DNA from: an uncultured Macellibacteroides sp.
GTDB taxonomy: Bacteria > Bacteroidota > Bacteroidia > Bacteroidales > Tannerellaceae
Direction of reading: 5' to 3'
Assembly: GCF_963667135.1 (NCBI RefSeq)
Contig: NZ_OY762974.1
Span: 3,286,001 to 3,350,000, forward strand
Length of the DNA stretch: 64,000 nt
Part shown: positions 9,089-18,627 of the stretch, one piece after another
Numbering within the stretch: position 1 is the first letter of the stretch
Layout of the letters: the number at the start of each line of letters is the position of its first letter
The notes under the pieces: generated by a model
Seen by the model: only the letters and a program-made list of their open reading frames with translations
Databases searched by the model: none
Told to the model about the DNA's origin: nothing
Program-made: the position numbers and the translations under genes

Positions 9089-9499
9089 TTATCTTTGCGG
9101 ACGGGTAGCAAGTACCATTTTGAATTTATTCGCGTTCGCAATGTTCAGAATCTTTACAATTTCTTTATAAGGAACTGATTCGTCTGCGTAGAGAGCAACA
9201 AACATTTCCGGTTCCTTCGTATAGCTTTCCTGTAAAAAGGGAGTAATTTCATCGTACGTAACCTGTACTTCACGCTGATTTCCAAATGCAACATAATAAT
9301 TCAGTCCGGCATCAATCGTAAGCCTTGTAAGCGGTTTGGCCGCTGTTTGCTTTTGCGATTGAGGCAGAGTAACCTTTATTGCGTTAGGAATCACAACTGT
9401 ACTGGATATCATAAAGAAAATCAACAACAAGAAGATGACGTCTGTCATCGATGCCATGCTGTAGTTTTCATTTATCTTTGTTCTTCTTTTTAGTGCCAT
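9089..9499 (-). CDS. exbD: ExbD/TolR biopolymer transport protein
   Basis: The small inner-membrane partner of ExbB in the proton-driven motor that powers TonB. The 136-residue protein has one membrane helix at about 17-36 with the functional aspartate in SMTDVIFLLLIFFMIS, then a periplasmic domain (YYVAFGNQREVQVTYDEI). It lies 10 bases after ExbB and 6 bases before TonB. TolR is a close relative, but the TonB gene following favours the ExbD name. Confidence 0.9.
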   Translation of the reverse strand: MALKRRTKINENYSMASMTDVIFLLLIFFMISSTVVIPNAIKVTLPQSQKQTAAKPLTRLTIDAGLNYYVAFGNQREVQVTYDEITPFLQESYTKEPEMFVALYADESVPYKEIVKILNIANANKFKMVLATRPQR

Positions 9500-9509
9500 G
9501 TTTTATCGC

Positions 9510-10220
9510 TTAATTAGCTGGTTCGTTCAACAGGTCCATAAACTCCATGGTACGAGCTTCCATTTTGTTTACAACATTGTCTACTTGCGAAACCAGATAG
9601 TTGTAAGCAAATAAAGCAATAATACCAACAACCAATCCTCCTACAGTTGTAACAAGGGCTTCGTAAATACCCCCTGATAACAATGTTACATCCACATTTG
9701 ATCCGGCATTAGCCATATCAAAGAAGGCGCGTACCATACCGGTTACGGTTCCAAGAAATCCAAGCATTGGGGCACCGGCTGCTGTAGTTGCAATTAATGG
9801 GAATCCTTTTTCCAACTTGGCAACTTCAAGATTACCAACATTTTCGATGGCAACCAACACATCGTTCATGGGGCGACCCAGACGAGTAATTCCTTTTTCA
9901 ATCATACGTGCCGAAGGTGTATTGTTATTACGGCACAATTTTAGTGCAGAATCAACTTTTCCTTCATGTATATAGTCTTTAATTCGATTCATAAATGTTT
10001 CGTCCTCTTTTCCTGCACGACGAATCACCATAAGGCGTTGAATAAAAATGTAAGTGGCTATTAAAGATAGTATTAATAGCACTATCATAATCCATCCACC
10101 TTTTATTGAAAGGTCAATGATATCGATTTCAGCTTCTGTCGGAACAGTTACACCTGTTAGATTCGGCATTTGCTCTGCTGTTTGAGAAGCTACAGATTGT
10201 AAAGAAAGTAAGATGCTCAT
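9510..10220 (-). CDS. exbB: MotA/TolQ/ExbB proton channel protein
   Basis: The inner-membrane channel subunit of the ExbBD motor. From the ATG at 10220 (MSILLSLQSV) the protein has 236 residues with three membrane segments: one near the N-terminus (GGWIMIVLLILSLIATYIF) and two after a cytoplasmic loop (PLIATTAAGAPMLGFLGTVTGMV and LVTTVGGLVVGIIALFAYNYL), as usual for the family. The frame is open 33 codons further upstream, but that would run into the end of pdxJ, so the later start is chosen. Gene order exbB-exbD-tonB follows. Confidence 0.9.
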   Translation of the reverse strand: MSILLSLQSVASQTAEQMPNLTGVTVPTEAEIDIIDLSIKGGWIMIVLLILSLIATYIFIQRLMVIRRAGKEDETFMNRIKDYIHEGKVDSALKLCRNNNTPSARMIEKGITRLGRPMNDVLVAIENVGNLEVAKLEKGFPLIATTAAGAPMLGFLGTVTGMVRAFFDMANAGSNVDVTLLSGGIYEALVTTVGGLVVGIIALFAYNYLVSQVDNVVNKMEARTMEFMDLLNEPAN

Positions 10221-10254
10221 TTGTTTCTGCTTTATGGTTATAAAATTAAGTACT

Positions 10255-10971
10255 CTATTGTTGTAAACATGCTTTGTAAAGCGATATGGTTTCTTGAAGC
10301 CCAAAATAAAGGGCATCACAAATCAGGGCATGCCCTATTGAGACTTCTTCTATCCAGGGAATGGACTGGCTGAAGAAAGCAAGATTCTCCAGACTTAAGT
10401 CGTGTCCGGCATTTACTCCCAACCCCAGACTTTTAGCATGCTGGGCGGCTACAATAAATGGGGCAATCGCTTTCTCTTTATTAATCGGATAATTCGTAGC
10501 ATACGGTTCTGTATATAATTCAACGCGGTCGGCACCTGTTTTGGCTGCGAGCGTGATATTATCCAAATCTGTACCAACAAAAAGCGAGGTGCGTATGCCG
10601 TGCGTATTAAACGTGTCAACGAGTTCACTTAGCAGATCGAAATTCGCTTTCACATCCCACCCTGCGTTCGATGTAATGGCATCTGGCCCGTCAGGAACAA
10701 GGGTTACCTGGGTAGGCTTAACCTTTAAAACGAGGTCGATAAATTTGTCGCAGGGATATCCCTCTATATTGAATTCAGTTTTAATAAGGGGTTTTAGTCC
10801 ATAAACATCGCTATATCTGATATGACGTTCGTCAGGACGCGGGTGAACCGTTATTCCCTGCGCACCGAATTTCTCACAGTCTTGCGCAACTGAAAGTACA
10901 TTGGGTGTATTACCTCCACGTGCATTACGTAGGGTGGCAACCTTATTAATATTTACGCTTAAATTTGTCAT
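10255..10971 (-). CDS. pdxJ: pyridoxine 5'-phosphate synthase
   Basis: The final ring-closing enzyme of DXP-dependent vitamin B6 synthesis, joining 3-amino-2-oxopropyl phosphate with 1-deoxyxylulose 5-phosphate. The 238-residue TIM barrel shows the family signatures [17 protein letters not shown] at the N-terminus, [18 protein letters not shown] (about 39-56), and [11 protein letters not shown] near 190. It is full length. It heads the minus-strand cluster that continues into exbB, exbD, tonB and the DJ-1 gene, and is divergent from the CBS-domain gene. Confidence 0.96.
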   Translation of the reverse strand: MTNLSVNINKVATLRNARGGNTPNVLSVAQDCEKFGAQGITVHPRPDERHIRYSDVYGLKPLIKTEFNIEGYPCDKFIDLVLKVKPTQVTLVPDGPDAITSNAGWDVKANFDLLSELVDTFNTHGIRTSLFVGTDLDNITLAAKTGADRVELYTEPYATNYPINKEKAIAPFIVAAQHAKSLGLGVNAGHDLSLENLAFFSQSIPWIEEVSIGHALICDALYFGLQETISLYKACLQQ

Positions 10972-11000
10972 TGTTTATATATTGTTCATCTTTCTTTCGT

Positions 11001-11029
11001 TACCTTTGCACAAAGTCCCTGCAAATTTA
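11001..11029. promoter_or_regulatory. divergent -7 boxes between pdxJ and the CBS gene
   Basis: TACCTTTG (11001-11008, plus) matches the -7 box TAnnTTTG for the CBS/nadK pair, and TAAATTTG (11029-11022, minus) matches it for pdxJ. The two boxes face away from each other within an 84-bp gap. Neither has a clean TTTG -33 box at 19-21 bp, so strength is uncertain. Confidence 0.4.
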
Positions 11030-11055
11030 TAAGTATTTAGGGAATTAACAGAACA

Positions 11056-11715
11056 ATGTTGGTAAAAGATTTCATAACAAAGGACATTCCCGTGTTAAAA
11101 AGTTTTGATACGGTTGAATATGGTTTAGGATTAATGGACGACTTCAAATTAAAGCATCTTCCGTTAATTGAGGATGGTTTGTATCGTTGTCTGGTATCCG
11201 AAAAGGAGTTGTTGTCTTTATCAGGAAGTAAATCAACTGTTGGTGAAGCGGTATTATTTGCTCCATCGGTTACAGAGAGCAATCACCTTTTAGAGGCTCT
11301 CGCATTGGTAGCACGATACAAGCTTAGCTTTTTACCGGTGATATTGCCTTCGGGGGAATACGTTGGAGGAATAACTTCTGATGGTCTGCTGAATGCTATT
11401 TCGGATTTTACAAATGCGGAGGCGGAGGGAAGCATCATCATGCTTGAGGTTCTTCCCCTGGACTATTCCCTTTCAGATATTGCTCGTTTAGTTGAATCGA
11501 ATCATTCCCATATAATCTGTATGCTTTCGCATACAGATAAAGTTACGGGTCGCTTACTTATTTCAATCAAAATAGATTTGGAAGATGCATCTCCGGTAAT
11601 AAGAAGCTTTGAACGCTTCAATTACACAGTGCTTTATTATTTTATGAAAAAGGGGATGGTCGATGATTTACTGGAACAACGTATGAGCGAATTAATGTAC
11701 TACATTAATATGTAA
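11056..11715 (+). CDS. CBS-domain protein
   Basis: A 219-residue cytosolic protein with two CBS motifs (about 1-60 and 70-130; LVKDFITKDIPVLKSFDTVEYGL and HLLEALALVARYKLSFLPVI). CBS pairs usually bind adenosine nucleotides and act as energy sensors. A C-terminal region of about 80 residues (from SIIMLEVLPLDYSLSDIARLV) looks like an ACT-type regulatory fold. No catalytic domain is attached. It lies 13 bases before the NAD kinase gene, so it may tune that enzyme or simply share its transcript; no direct evidence shows which. Confidence 0.85.
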   Translation: MLVKDFITKDIPVLKSFDTVEYGLGLMDDFKLKHLPLIEDGLYRCLVSEKELLSLSGSKSTVGEAVLFAPSVTESNHLLEALALVARYKLSFLPVILPSGEYVGGITSDGLLNAISDFTNAEAEGSIIMLEVLPLDYSLSDIARLVESNHSHIICMLSHTDKVTGRLLISIKIDLEDASPVIRSFERFNYTVLYYFMKKGMVDDLLEQRMSELMYYINM

Positions 11716-11728
11716 TTAATACTATACA

Positions 11729-12604
11729 ATGAAGGTAGGAGTGTTTGGCAGCGAGTATCAGGAAGAAAAGCAAAATGTTATTAAACGGCTTTTCGAAAAA
11801 CTGAACGAAAGGGAGGTTGAAATTTATGTGGATTGTCGTTTTCATCTATTTTTAACAGATGTTCTGAATTACAATCCTCAAATAAAAGGAATTCTTTCTG
11901 ATGATGACTTCGATTTGGATGTGGCATTAAGTGTTGGAGGCGACGGAACATTCCTTCGAACTGCTGCCCGGGTAAACAAACAAAATATTCCTATTCTGGG
12001 GATTAATACCGGAAGACTTGGTTTTCTGGCCGATATTTCCTGCAACGAATTAGAAGATACTATCGACGAGCTTTTTAAAAATTACTACAAAATAGAAGAA
12101 CGTACCTTGTTGCGTTTACATACCGACGAACGAGCGTATTGCGGATACAACTATGCCTTGAATGAGATTGCTATTTTAAAGCGCGACACATCTTCAATGA
12201 TTACCATACATACTTCATTAAATAATGAATATCTTACCTCTTATGAGGCCGATGGTTTGGTGATTGCCACTCCTACAGGTTCTACAGCTTACTCTATGAG
12301 TGTAAATGGTCCGATAATCATACCGCAGAGCAATAGTATCGTTTTGAGTCCTGTTGCTCCGCATAGCCTAAATGTTCGTCCTCTTGTTGTGCCAGACACC
12401 TATGTTATAAGATTAGGCGTTGAGAGTAGAAGTAAGAATTTTCTTATCGCTCTTGATGGCCGATCAGAAGTTTTCCCCACGGGGATAGAGCTCGTTGTCA
12501 ATAAAGCCGATTATACAACCAAAGTAATAAAGCGATATAATCACACCTTTTATAAAACTCTGCGGGAGAAATTAATGTGGGGTGCTGATGCACGTATGAA
12601 ATAA
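11729..12604 (+). CDS. nadK: NAD kinase
   Basis: Phosphorylates NAD to NADP using ATP, the only route to NADP. The 291-residue protein carries the GGDGT motif at 70-74 with the catalytic aspartate, NTGRLGFLAD near 95, and the second signature ATPTGSTAYSMSVNGP near 190, all intact. It follows the CBS-domain gene by 13 bases and ends at a strong bidirectional terminator shared with mdh. Confidence 0.96.
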   Translation: MKVGVFGSEYQEEKQNVIKRLFEKLNEREVEIYVDCRFHLFLTDVLNYNPQIKGILSDDDFDLDVALSVGGDGTFLRTAARVNKQNIPILGINTGRLGFLADISCNELEDTIDELFKNYYKIEERTLLRLHTDERAYCGYNYALNEIAILKRDTSSMITIHTSLNNEYLTSYEADGLVIATPTGSTAYSMSVNGPIIIPQSNSIVLSPVAPHSLNVRPLVVPDTYVIRLGVESRSKNFLIALDGRSEVFPTGIELVVNKADYTTKVIKRYNHTFYKTLREKLMWGADARMK

Positions 12605-12640
12605 AAAGAGGGGAAGTTCTAATCAGAACATCCCCTCTTT
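12605..12640. terminator. bidirectional terminator between nadK and mdh
   Basis: A long stem AAAGAGGGGA-AGTTCT / AGAACA-TCCCCTCTTT with a four-base loop sits between the convergent stops. A-tract and T-tract flank it on both sides, so it can end transcription from both directions. Confidence 0.85.
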
Positions 12641-12660
12641 ATTATTAAACTAGTATGCTA

Positions 12661-13602
12661 TTAAAGCACGTTGATTTCTTTCAATACGTCGTTAGTTTTA
12701 CGAACAGCATTTGCACTAGCTTCGAACAATGCTTTTTCTTCAGCTGTAAGTTCTAGTTCAACAATCTTTTCAACACCGTTACGACCAATAATTGTTGGGA
12801 CACCGATGCAAATATCGTTTTGTCCGTATTCGCCTTCCAAAGAAACACAAGAAGGAATCATCTTCATTTGGTTCTTAATGATTGATTCAACAACGAATGC
12901 TCCTGCAGCACCTGGTGCATACCAAGCAGAAGTTCCAAGTAAACCAGTCAGCGTAGCACCACCTACCATAGTAGCTTTTACTACTTTGTCCAATTCTTCA
13001 GCGCTCAGTAATTCGCTTACAGGGATACCCTTGTATGTTGCGAAACGAGCCAATGGAATCATTGTTGTGTCACCGTGACCACCAATTACCATACCTTCAA
13101 CTTCGTTTGCGTTGCAACCCAAAGCCTGAGATAAATAATATTTGAAACGTGAACTATCCAAAGCACCACCCATACCAATGATACGGTTTTTAGGTAAACC
13201 TAAAGACTTAAGTGAAAGGTAAGTCATTGTGTCCATCGGGTTAGAGATAACTACGATGATTGCGTTTGGTGAATATGTAAGGATGTTACCTGCTACACTT
13301 TTAACAATGCCAGCGTTTACTCCGATTAACTCTTCACGAGTCATACCTGGCTTGCGTGGAATACCTGAAGTGATAACAACAACGTCTGAATTTGCTGTTT
13401 TAGCATAGTCGTTTGTGCAACCCACTACTGTAGTATCAAAACCTAGCAATTGAGCGGTTTGCATCATATCCATTGCTTTACCTTCCGAAACGCCTTCTTT
13501 TACATCAAGCATTACAACTTCGTCAGCTACTTCATTGAATGCAAGAACATTTGCGCATGTAGCACCTACATTACCGGCGCCAACAACTGTTACTTTAGAC
13601 AT
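12661..13602 (-). CDS. mdh: malate dehydrogenase
   Basis: Interconverts malate and oxaloacetate with NAD(H) in central metabolism. The 313-residue protein has the Rossmann motif GAGNVG at 8-13, the mobile loop IPRKPGMTREEL with the substrate-binding arginines Arg83 and Arg89, Arg152, and the catalytic His176 in IGGHGDTTMIP. The loop arginine (Arg83 in RKPGM) marks malate rather than lactate specificity. It is the LDH-like type of MDH used by Bacteroidota. It is a single gene with its own -7 box TAACTTTG (13659-13652) about 50 bases upstream. Confidence 0.96.
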   Translation of the reverse strand: MSKVTVVGAGNVGATCANVLAFNEVADEVVMLDVKEGVSEGKAMDMMQTAQLLGFDTTVVGCTNDYAKTANSDVVVITSGIPRKPGMTREELIGVNAGIVKSVAGNILTYSPNAIIVVISNPMDTMTYLSLKSLGLPKNRIIGMGGALDSSRFKYYLSQALGCNANEVEGMVIGGHGDTTMIPLARFATYKGIPVSELLSAEELDKVVKATMVGGATLTGLLGTSAWYAPGAAGAFVVESIIKNQMKMIPSCVSLEGEYGQNDICIGVPTIIGRNGVEKIVELELTAEEKALFEASANAVRKTNDVLKEINVL

Positions 13603-13651
13603 AATTAATAATTTTATTTTGTTACAAAAAAAATCTATTCCTAAATCGTTA

Positions 13652-13682
13652 CAAAGTTACAACCTCTTTACAAATAAAGAAA
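13652..13682 (-). promoter_or_regulatory. probable mdh promoter
   Basis: On the minus strand TAACTTTG (13659-13652) fits the -7 box. TTTC (13682-13679) lies 19 bp upstream as an imperfect -33 box. Confidence 0.5.
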
Positions 13683-13743
13683 TATTTCCGTATATATTTT
13701 TGGGTTGTAATCTTTTAAAATAGTTAAACGTTATCCCTTTAAA

Positions 13744-14928
13744 CTATTCAACATGTAAAACAAGCCCTTTCAGGTATTCACCCTCCGGATGGTAGATGTT
13801 GATGGGATGATCTGCCGGTTGCGAGAGCTGATGCAGAATACGCACATTGCGTCCTGATTGTGCCGCAGCACTAAATACAGCCAAACGGAAGTTTTCTTTA
13901 CTTACAACCTGCGAACAAGAGAAAGTAAAAATAATACCTCCCGGTTTTATTTTCTCGAATGCAATTGCGTTAAGCTTCCGGTATCCTTGCAAGGCGTTGC
14001 GAAGTACATCTCTGTGTTTAGCAAAGGCAGGAGGATCCAAAATAATTAAATCGTAATTGCTCCCCATTTTTTCAAGATATTTGAATGCATCTTCAGCATA
14101 AGCTTCATGTCTTGCATCGCCTGGAAAATTTGCTTCCACATTTTTGTTGGTCAGCGAAATTGCCCGTGCAGAACTATCCACAGAGTGTACAACCTTTGCT
14201 CCACCGCGCATGGCGTAAAAAGAGAACCCACCTGTGTAGCAAAACATGTTCAGTACAGATCTGTCTTTCGAATACTGCTGAAGCAAAGTGCGGTTTTCGC
14301 GCTGGTCAACAAAGAATCCGGTTTTTTGGCCCTTCAGCCAGTCAACATAAAACTTTAGCCCGTTTTCAACGGCAGTTTCTTCTATTTCTCCACCATAAAG
14401 ATATCCGTCTTCCGTCCCAAGATTTGCCTTGAAAGGTAATGTTGTCTCTGATTTGTAATAAACATTCCGTAGACTATCACCTAATACATCTTTTAGAGCC
14501 TCCACTATATCAAAACGGGCATGGTGCATCCCTACAGAGTGTGCCTGTAATACAGCAGTATGTGCATACATGTCTATGATTAATCCCGGAAGGTTGTCGC
14601 CTTCACCATGAATCAGCCTGTAGGTGTTGTTATTGTCAGTTCCTGTCAGCCCAAGAGACTGGCGTATAGAATAAGCAACCTGAATGCGTTCTTTCCAGAA
14701 ACCAGCATCGATGGGTATTTGTTTAAAAGACAGAATTCGCACGGCGATACTCCCTATCTGGTAGTGTCCCAAAGCCAGAAACTGGTTATTGGAACCGAAT
14801 ATCTCCACAACGTCTCCTTCTTCAGGTTTACCCTGTATGGATTGGATTGCGCCGGAGAACACCCATGGGTGAAAGCGCAATAACGATTCTTCTTTTTTTG
14901 GTTTGAGAATAACTTTGCAATAGTTCAT
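13744..14928 (-). CDS. class I SAM-dependent rRNA methyltransferase, RlmI family
   Basis: A 394-residue member of the RlmI/YccW family, which methylates a cytosine of 23S rRNA (m5C1962 in E. coli). A PUA RNA-binding domain occupies about 1-75 (KVILKPKKEESLLRFHPWVFSGAI), a linker domain follows, then the Rossmann methyltransferase domain (about 190-394) with GFFVDQRENR, VLNMFCYTGGFSFYAMRGGA and the active-site motif YDLIILDPPAF. The later cysteine in TFSCSQVV is present. It directly abuts the exonuclease gene: its ATG follows that stop without a gap. Substrate position is inferred from the family. Confidence 0.92.
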   Translation of the reverse strand: MNYCKVILKPKKEESLLRFHPWVFSGAIQSIQGKPEEGDVVEIFGSNNQFLALGHYQIGSIAVRILSFKQIPIDAGFWKERIQVAYSIRQSLGLTGTDNNNTYRLIHGEGDNLPGLIIDMYAHTAVLQAHSVGMHHARFDIVEALKDVLGDSLRNVYYKSETTLPFKANLGTEDGYLYGGEIEETAVENGLKFYVDWLKGQKTGFFVDQRENRTLLQQYSKDRSVLNMFCYTGGFSFYAMRGGAKVVHSVDSSARAISLTNKNVEANFPGDARHEAYAEDAFKYLEKMGSNYDLIILDPPAFAKHRDVLRNALQGYRKLNAIAFEKIKPGGIIFTFSCSQVVSKENFRLAVFSAAAQSGRNVRILHQLSQPADHPINIYHPEGEYLKGLVLHVE

Positions 14929-15507
14929 TTATAGTGCATTCAATTGTTTATATATTTTAAGACACGCCCAGGCATCCAGTGATGCATATTTCTTTTGTCC
15001 GTCCGAAAGGATATCAGCTTCCCAATTGCTAAGCCGTTGTCCTTTGGATATTTTCTTGTTAAAAATGATCGCATATATCTTTTGCAGACTGGCATCTTTT
15101 ATTCCGAATTTACCAACATAATTTTGTAAATCCAGAAAACCTTTAGGCTCAAGCTTGCTTCGTTTCTGGATGGCATTAAAATCGTCTCTCAGCGAAAGTC
15201 CGATTTTTTGAATGGAATCATCACATAAGAAACTCTCTAAAGGTTCTGGTATTCCTATATAGTTCAACCGAAAAAGAAAACAAGTATCCTGCGTTGATAG
15301 TTGCATCAGCGATATTTTATTTGACTGTCCCTTCCTGAAATTCGGCCGGGTTTCTGTATCAAAACCAACATCTTTAAATGTGGAGAGATAAGATACAGCT
15401 TTAGAGGCATCTTTTTCCGTATCGACAACGATAACCCTTCCCGGAAATTCTTCAATAGGCAGAAGAGATAAATCTTCTTTGCTTATGCTTTGTAAAAAAT
15501 CCATCAT
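14929..15507 (-). CDS. 3'-5' exonuclease, RNase D-like DEDDy domain
   Basis: A 192-residue stand-alone DEDD exonuclease domain. The first metal ligands are in VGFDTETRPNF (Asp and Glu near 49-51), the second aspartate motif is LSLRDDFNAI near 107, and the third is YASLDAWACLKIYKQL near 175 with the tyrosine-type spacing. The HRDC domains of true RNase D are missing, so it may act on short RNA or DNA 3' ends. It overlaps the DUF5063 gene by four bases and abuts the methyltransferase, pointing to translational coupling in an RNA-processing operon. Confidence 0.88.
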   Translation of the reverse strand: MMDFLQSISKEDLSLLPIEEFPGRVIVVDTEKDASKAVSYLSTFKDVGFDTETRPNFRKGQSNKISLMQLSTQDTCFLFRLNYIGIPEPLESFLCDDSIQKIGLSLRDDFNAIQKRSKLEPKGFLDLQNYVGKFGIKDASLQKIYAIIFNKKISKGQRLSNWEADILSDGQKKYASLDAWACLKIYKQLNAL

Positions 15508-16067
15508 TCTTCTTCGTTGGTGTCTAAATTAGCTTCTTCGTCATACCTTACAGAATGCAACGCTTTGAGGGCGTTAAGCAATTGCTGACCCCAAAAATTT
15601 TGGAAATTTTCCCGGCAAAGCGAAATAGCTTCAAGCATTACTTCCTCGTTTCCTTGTCTGAACAACGAAACAAAATTGCCCGTATCCTGATATACATCTG
15701 CCAGGTTTTCAGAAATGAAAGCCGCTATCGGTGTGTCGCTGTATTGCATATCCGGATGGAATGTTTCCAAATACGTGTCTTTCTCACCTAGTAGCACAGC
15801 AATCTGATTGCGCACCAATTCGTACATATCCTCAGTAACCAAAAGTTCGGGTTCACTGTCTTCTGTTTCTTCAATCTCTGGCAATAGAGACGCTTTGATG
15901 TAAAGAAGAGGCAGCAACTTAGTTGCTTTATCCGTAAATTCAAAGCGGGAAAATTTACCTGTAGTTTCAACAAAAGAACAGAACTCGAGTGCAACTGTTA
16001 CAAATTCAATGGTATTCCTGCTATAAACAGGACTGTTTTCGTTCTCCATACGCTCTTGTTTGTTCAA
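15504..16067 (-). CDS. DUF5063 family protein
   Basis: A 187-residue acidic, largely helical protein of the DUF5063 family (function unknown), recognised by YSRNTIEFVTVALEFCSFVE near the N-terminus and by QYSDTPIAAFISENLADVYQD and NFQNFWGQQLLNALKALHS. No signal peptide, membrane helix or catalytic motif. First gene of a three-gene minus-strand operon with the exonuclease (4-base overlap) and the RlmI-type methyltransferase, which suggests an accessory role in RNA metabolism. Met7 (16049) is an equally possible start. Confidence 0.8.
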   Translation of the reverse strand: MNKQERMENENSPVYSRNTIEFVTVALEFCSFVETTGKFSRFEFTDKATKLLPLLYIKASLLPEIEETEDSEPELLVTEDMYELVRNQIAVLLGEKDTYLETFHPDMQYSDTPIAAFISENLADVYQDTGNFVSLFRQGNEEVMLEAISLCRENFQNFWGQQLLNALKALHSVRYDEEANLDTNEEE

Positions 16068-16092
16068 CGTCTAAATATAATTTGCAAAAATA

Positions 16093-16108
16093 GGAAATAA
16101 TTATTTCC
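16093..16108. promoter_or_regulatory. 16-bp palindrome in the DUF5063/ftsK divergent gap
   Basis: GGAAATAATTATTTCC is a perfect 16-bp palindrome in the 107-bp gap between divergent genes. It lies 20 bp before TACTTTTG (16129-16136), a -7 box for ftsK, so it covers the -33 region and may be an operator. Confidence 0.4.
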
Positions 16109-16174
16109 CTATCACACTTTGTTTTTATTACTTTTGCATTGTGAGACAATTTAGGTCTGTTAATTAAGAAATTT

Positions 16175-18619
16175 ATGGCAAAAAAGAGCAATACGAAGCA
16201 AGCTACTGATACAACAGGTTTCTTTACTTCCCTGAAGTACTTCTTTACCAATGAACGAACACGCTTTATAAGTGGTTTGGTCATTTCGTTTGTTACAGTT
16301 TATGTAGGTCTTTCACTGATCTCCTTTTTCTTTACCGGAGGGATCGATCAAAGTAAAATTGATAATGTTCCTCTGGGCGATTTGGTTATAAATAAAGGAT
16401 CTGTAGCGAACTGGACAGGCGTAAGAGGTGCTTATCTTGCCGATCTGCTGATGAATCGTTGGTTTGGTATCTCTTCTTTTGTAATTCTTTTCTTTTTAGG
16501 ATCGTTGGGAGCCAAGCTGATGAATCTTAATAATGTATCATTATTAAGACGGTTCATTTTTAGCAGTACATTGCTGATCTGGGGATCTTTGTTTTTTGCC
16601 TTTGTATTTATAAAAGGCTACGAGGACACATTTATATATCTTGGTGGACAGCATGGTTACTATCTTTCCGAGAAAATGACTAACAATATAGGACTTCCCG
16701 GAACTTTCCTTTTTATTTTGGGAACATTTATTATTATTGCCGTTTTCAGCAGTAAACGAACAATCCCGTTCTTGCAAAACCTACTATCGTTCTCTTGGTT
16801 AAGGAAACGGTTTGCAAATAAAGAAAAAGCATTTGATGAATCGGTGGAGGAAGAGTCCGGCGAACTGATAGCCGAGTTTGATACCGAAAAAGAGTTGGCC
16901 GAAGCAGAGGTAGTTAAAGAAAAGCCGGTACGTAAAACTTATGCTGATGCAATAGAAGAAGATTCTTTTGAAATTAATATACCTCAGGAAGAAGAGCCTT
17001 ACGAGGATTTTCCGGAGATAGCCAGTGTCGCAGACGTTGCAGGCGATGTGATTTTTACTGTAGATGTTCCCGTGGGTGACGACGAAGTATATGACGGATC
17101 CTCCATGGGAGAGTATGATCCTAAACTTGACCTGTCGCAGTTTCGTTATCCCACACCCGATTTACTGAAAAAATACGATGTTGGCGATCATCAGGTCGAC
17201 ATGGAGGAACAAAAGGCGAATCAGACCCGTATTAAACAAACGCTCGAAAACTTTGGTATAAATATCGCATCAATAAAAGCTACGGTAGGGCCTACGCTTA
17301 CCTTGTATGAAGTAATTCCGGAAGCGGGAGTCCGTATTTCTAAAATCCGAAACCTGGAGGATGATATTGCATTGAGTCTTTCAGCGCTAGGTATCCGTAT
17401 CATTGCCCCAATGCCGGGTAAAGGTACAATTGGTATTGAGGTTCCAAATAAAGATCCGCAGATAGTTTCCATGCAGTCGATAATTGCTTCACGCAAATTT
17501 CAGGAGTGCAAGTACGATCTTCCTGTAGCATTGGGTAAAACAATTACCAACGAAATTTATATGTTTGACCTGTGTAAAATGCCCCACTTGTTGGTGGCAG
17601 GGGCAACAGGCCAAGGTAAATCCGTTGGGTTAAATGCAATTATTACCTCGATGCTTTACAAGAAACATCCGTCCGAACTTAAATTCGTTTTGGTCGACCC
17701 TAAAATGGTTGAATTTAGCATCTATTCGGAAATAGAAAAACATTACCTGGCCAAATTGCCTGATGCGGAAAAGGCTATTATAACCGACTTTACCAAAGTA
17801 ATACAGACATTGAATTCGCTGTGTAAAGAAATGGACGACCGTTACGATCTGTTGATGAAAGCGCATACTCGTAATATAAAGGAGTACAATGATAAGTTTG
17901 TCAAACGTCGTCTTAATCCTGAGAAAGGACATAAATTTATGCCCTATATCGTCGTTATTATTGATGAGTTTGGCGATTTGATTATGACAGCCGGTAAGGA
18001 AATAGAATTACCGATAGCCCGTATAGCTCAGAAAGCACGTGCCGTAGGTATTCATATGGTGATTGCCACTCAGCGTCCGTCAACCAATATCATTACAGGA
18101 ACAATTAAAGCAAACTTCCCTGCCCGTATGGCTTTCCGTGTTTCTTCAATGATCGACTCGCGTACCATTCTTGATTCTCCGGGAGCAAACCAACTGATTG
18201 GACGTGGAGACTTGCTGTTCTCGCAAGGAAATGATATGATTCGTGTTCAGTGTGCATTTGTTGATACACCGGAAGTGGAACAAGTTGCTTCGTTTATTGG
18301 TACACAGCAAGGATACCCTACGGCATTTTTATTGCCGGAATATGTGGGAGAGAACGATGCGGATAAAATGCCTGGAGCAGTTGATTTGTCTGATCGGGAT
18401 GCATTGTTCGATGAGGCAGCCCGCTTATTGGTTATTCAGCAGCAAGGTTCAACTTCGCTTATCCAGCGTAAATTTGCAATTGGCTATAACCGTGCCGGAA
18501 GATTGATGGATCAACTGGAGGCAGCCGGGATTGTAGGGCCTTTTGAAGGAAGTAAAGCCAGACAGGTCCTTATTCAGGATGAATATAATTTGGAACGACT
18601 CTTAAATTCACTAAAGTAA
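16175..18619 (+). CDS. ftsK: FtsK/SpoIIIE DNA translocase
   Basis: A septum-located ATP-driven DNA pump that clears chromosomes from the closing septum and helps dimer resolution. The 814-residue protein has about four N-terminal membrane helices (residues 35-200), an acidic linker (about 215-340), the FtsK alpha/beta motor with Walker A GATGQGKS at 476-483 and Walker B VVIIDEFGD at 593-601, and a C-terminal winged-helix gamma domain (about 750-814, with QRKFAIGYNRAGRLMDQLE) that reads chromosome orientation. It opens an operon with the lolA-like gene 8 bases downstream. Confidence 0.96.
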   Translation: MAKKSNTKQATDTTGFFTSLKYFFTNERTRFISGLVISFVTVYVGLSLISFFFTGGIDQSKIDNVPLGDLVINKGSVANWTGVRGAYLADLLMNRWFGISSFVILFFLGSLGAKLMNLNNVSLLRRFIFSSTLLIWGSLFFAFVFIKGYEDTFIYLGGQHGYYLSEKMTNNIGLPGTFLFILGTFIIIAVFSSKRTIPFLQNLLSFSWLRKRFANKEKAFDESVEEESGELIAEFDTEKELAEAEVVKEKPVRKTYADAIEEDSFEINIPQEEEPYEDFPEIASVADVAGDVIFTVDVPVGDDEVYDGSSMGEYDPKLDLSQFRYPTPDLLKKYDVGDHQVDMEEQKANQTRIKQTLENFGINIASIKATVGPTLTLYEVIPEAGVRISKIRNLEDDIALSLSALGIRIIAPMPGKGTIGIEVPNKDPQIVSMQSIIASRKFQECKYDLPVALGKTITNEIYMFDLCKMPHLLVAGATGQGKSVGLNAIITSMLYKKHPSELKFVLVDPKMVEFSIYSEIEKHYLAKLPDAEKAIITDFTKVIQTLNSLCKEMDDRYDLLMKAHTRNIKEYNDKFVKRRLNPEKGHKFMPYIVVIIDEFGDLIMTAGKEIELPIARIAQKARAVGIHMVIATQRPSTNIITGTIKANFPARMAFRVSSMIDSRTILDSPGANQLIGRGDLLFSQGNDMIRVQCAFVDTPEVEQVASFIGTQQGYPTAFLLPEYVGENDADKMPGAVDLSDRDALFDEAARLLVIQQQGSTSLIQRKFAIGYNRAGRLMDQLEAAGIVGPFEGSKARQVLIQDEYNLERLLNSLK

Positions 18620-18627
18620 AAAACAAT

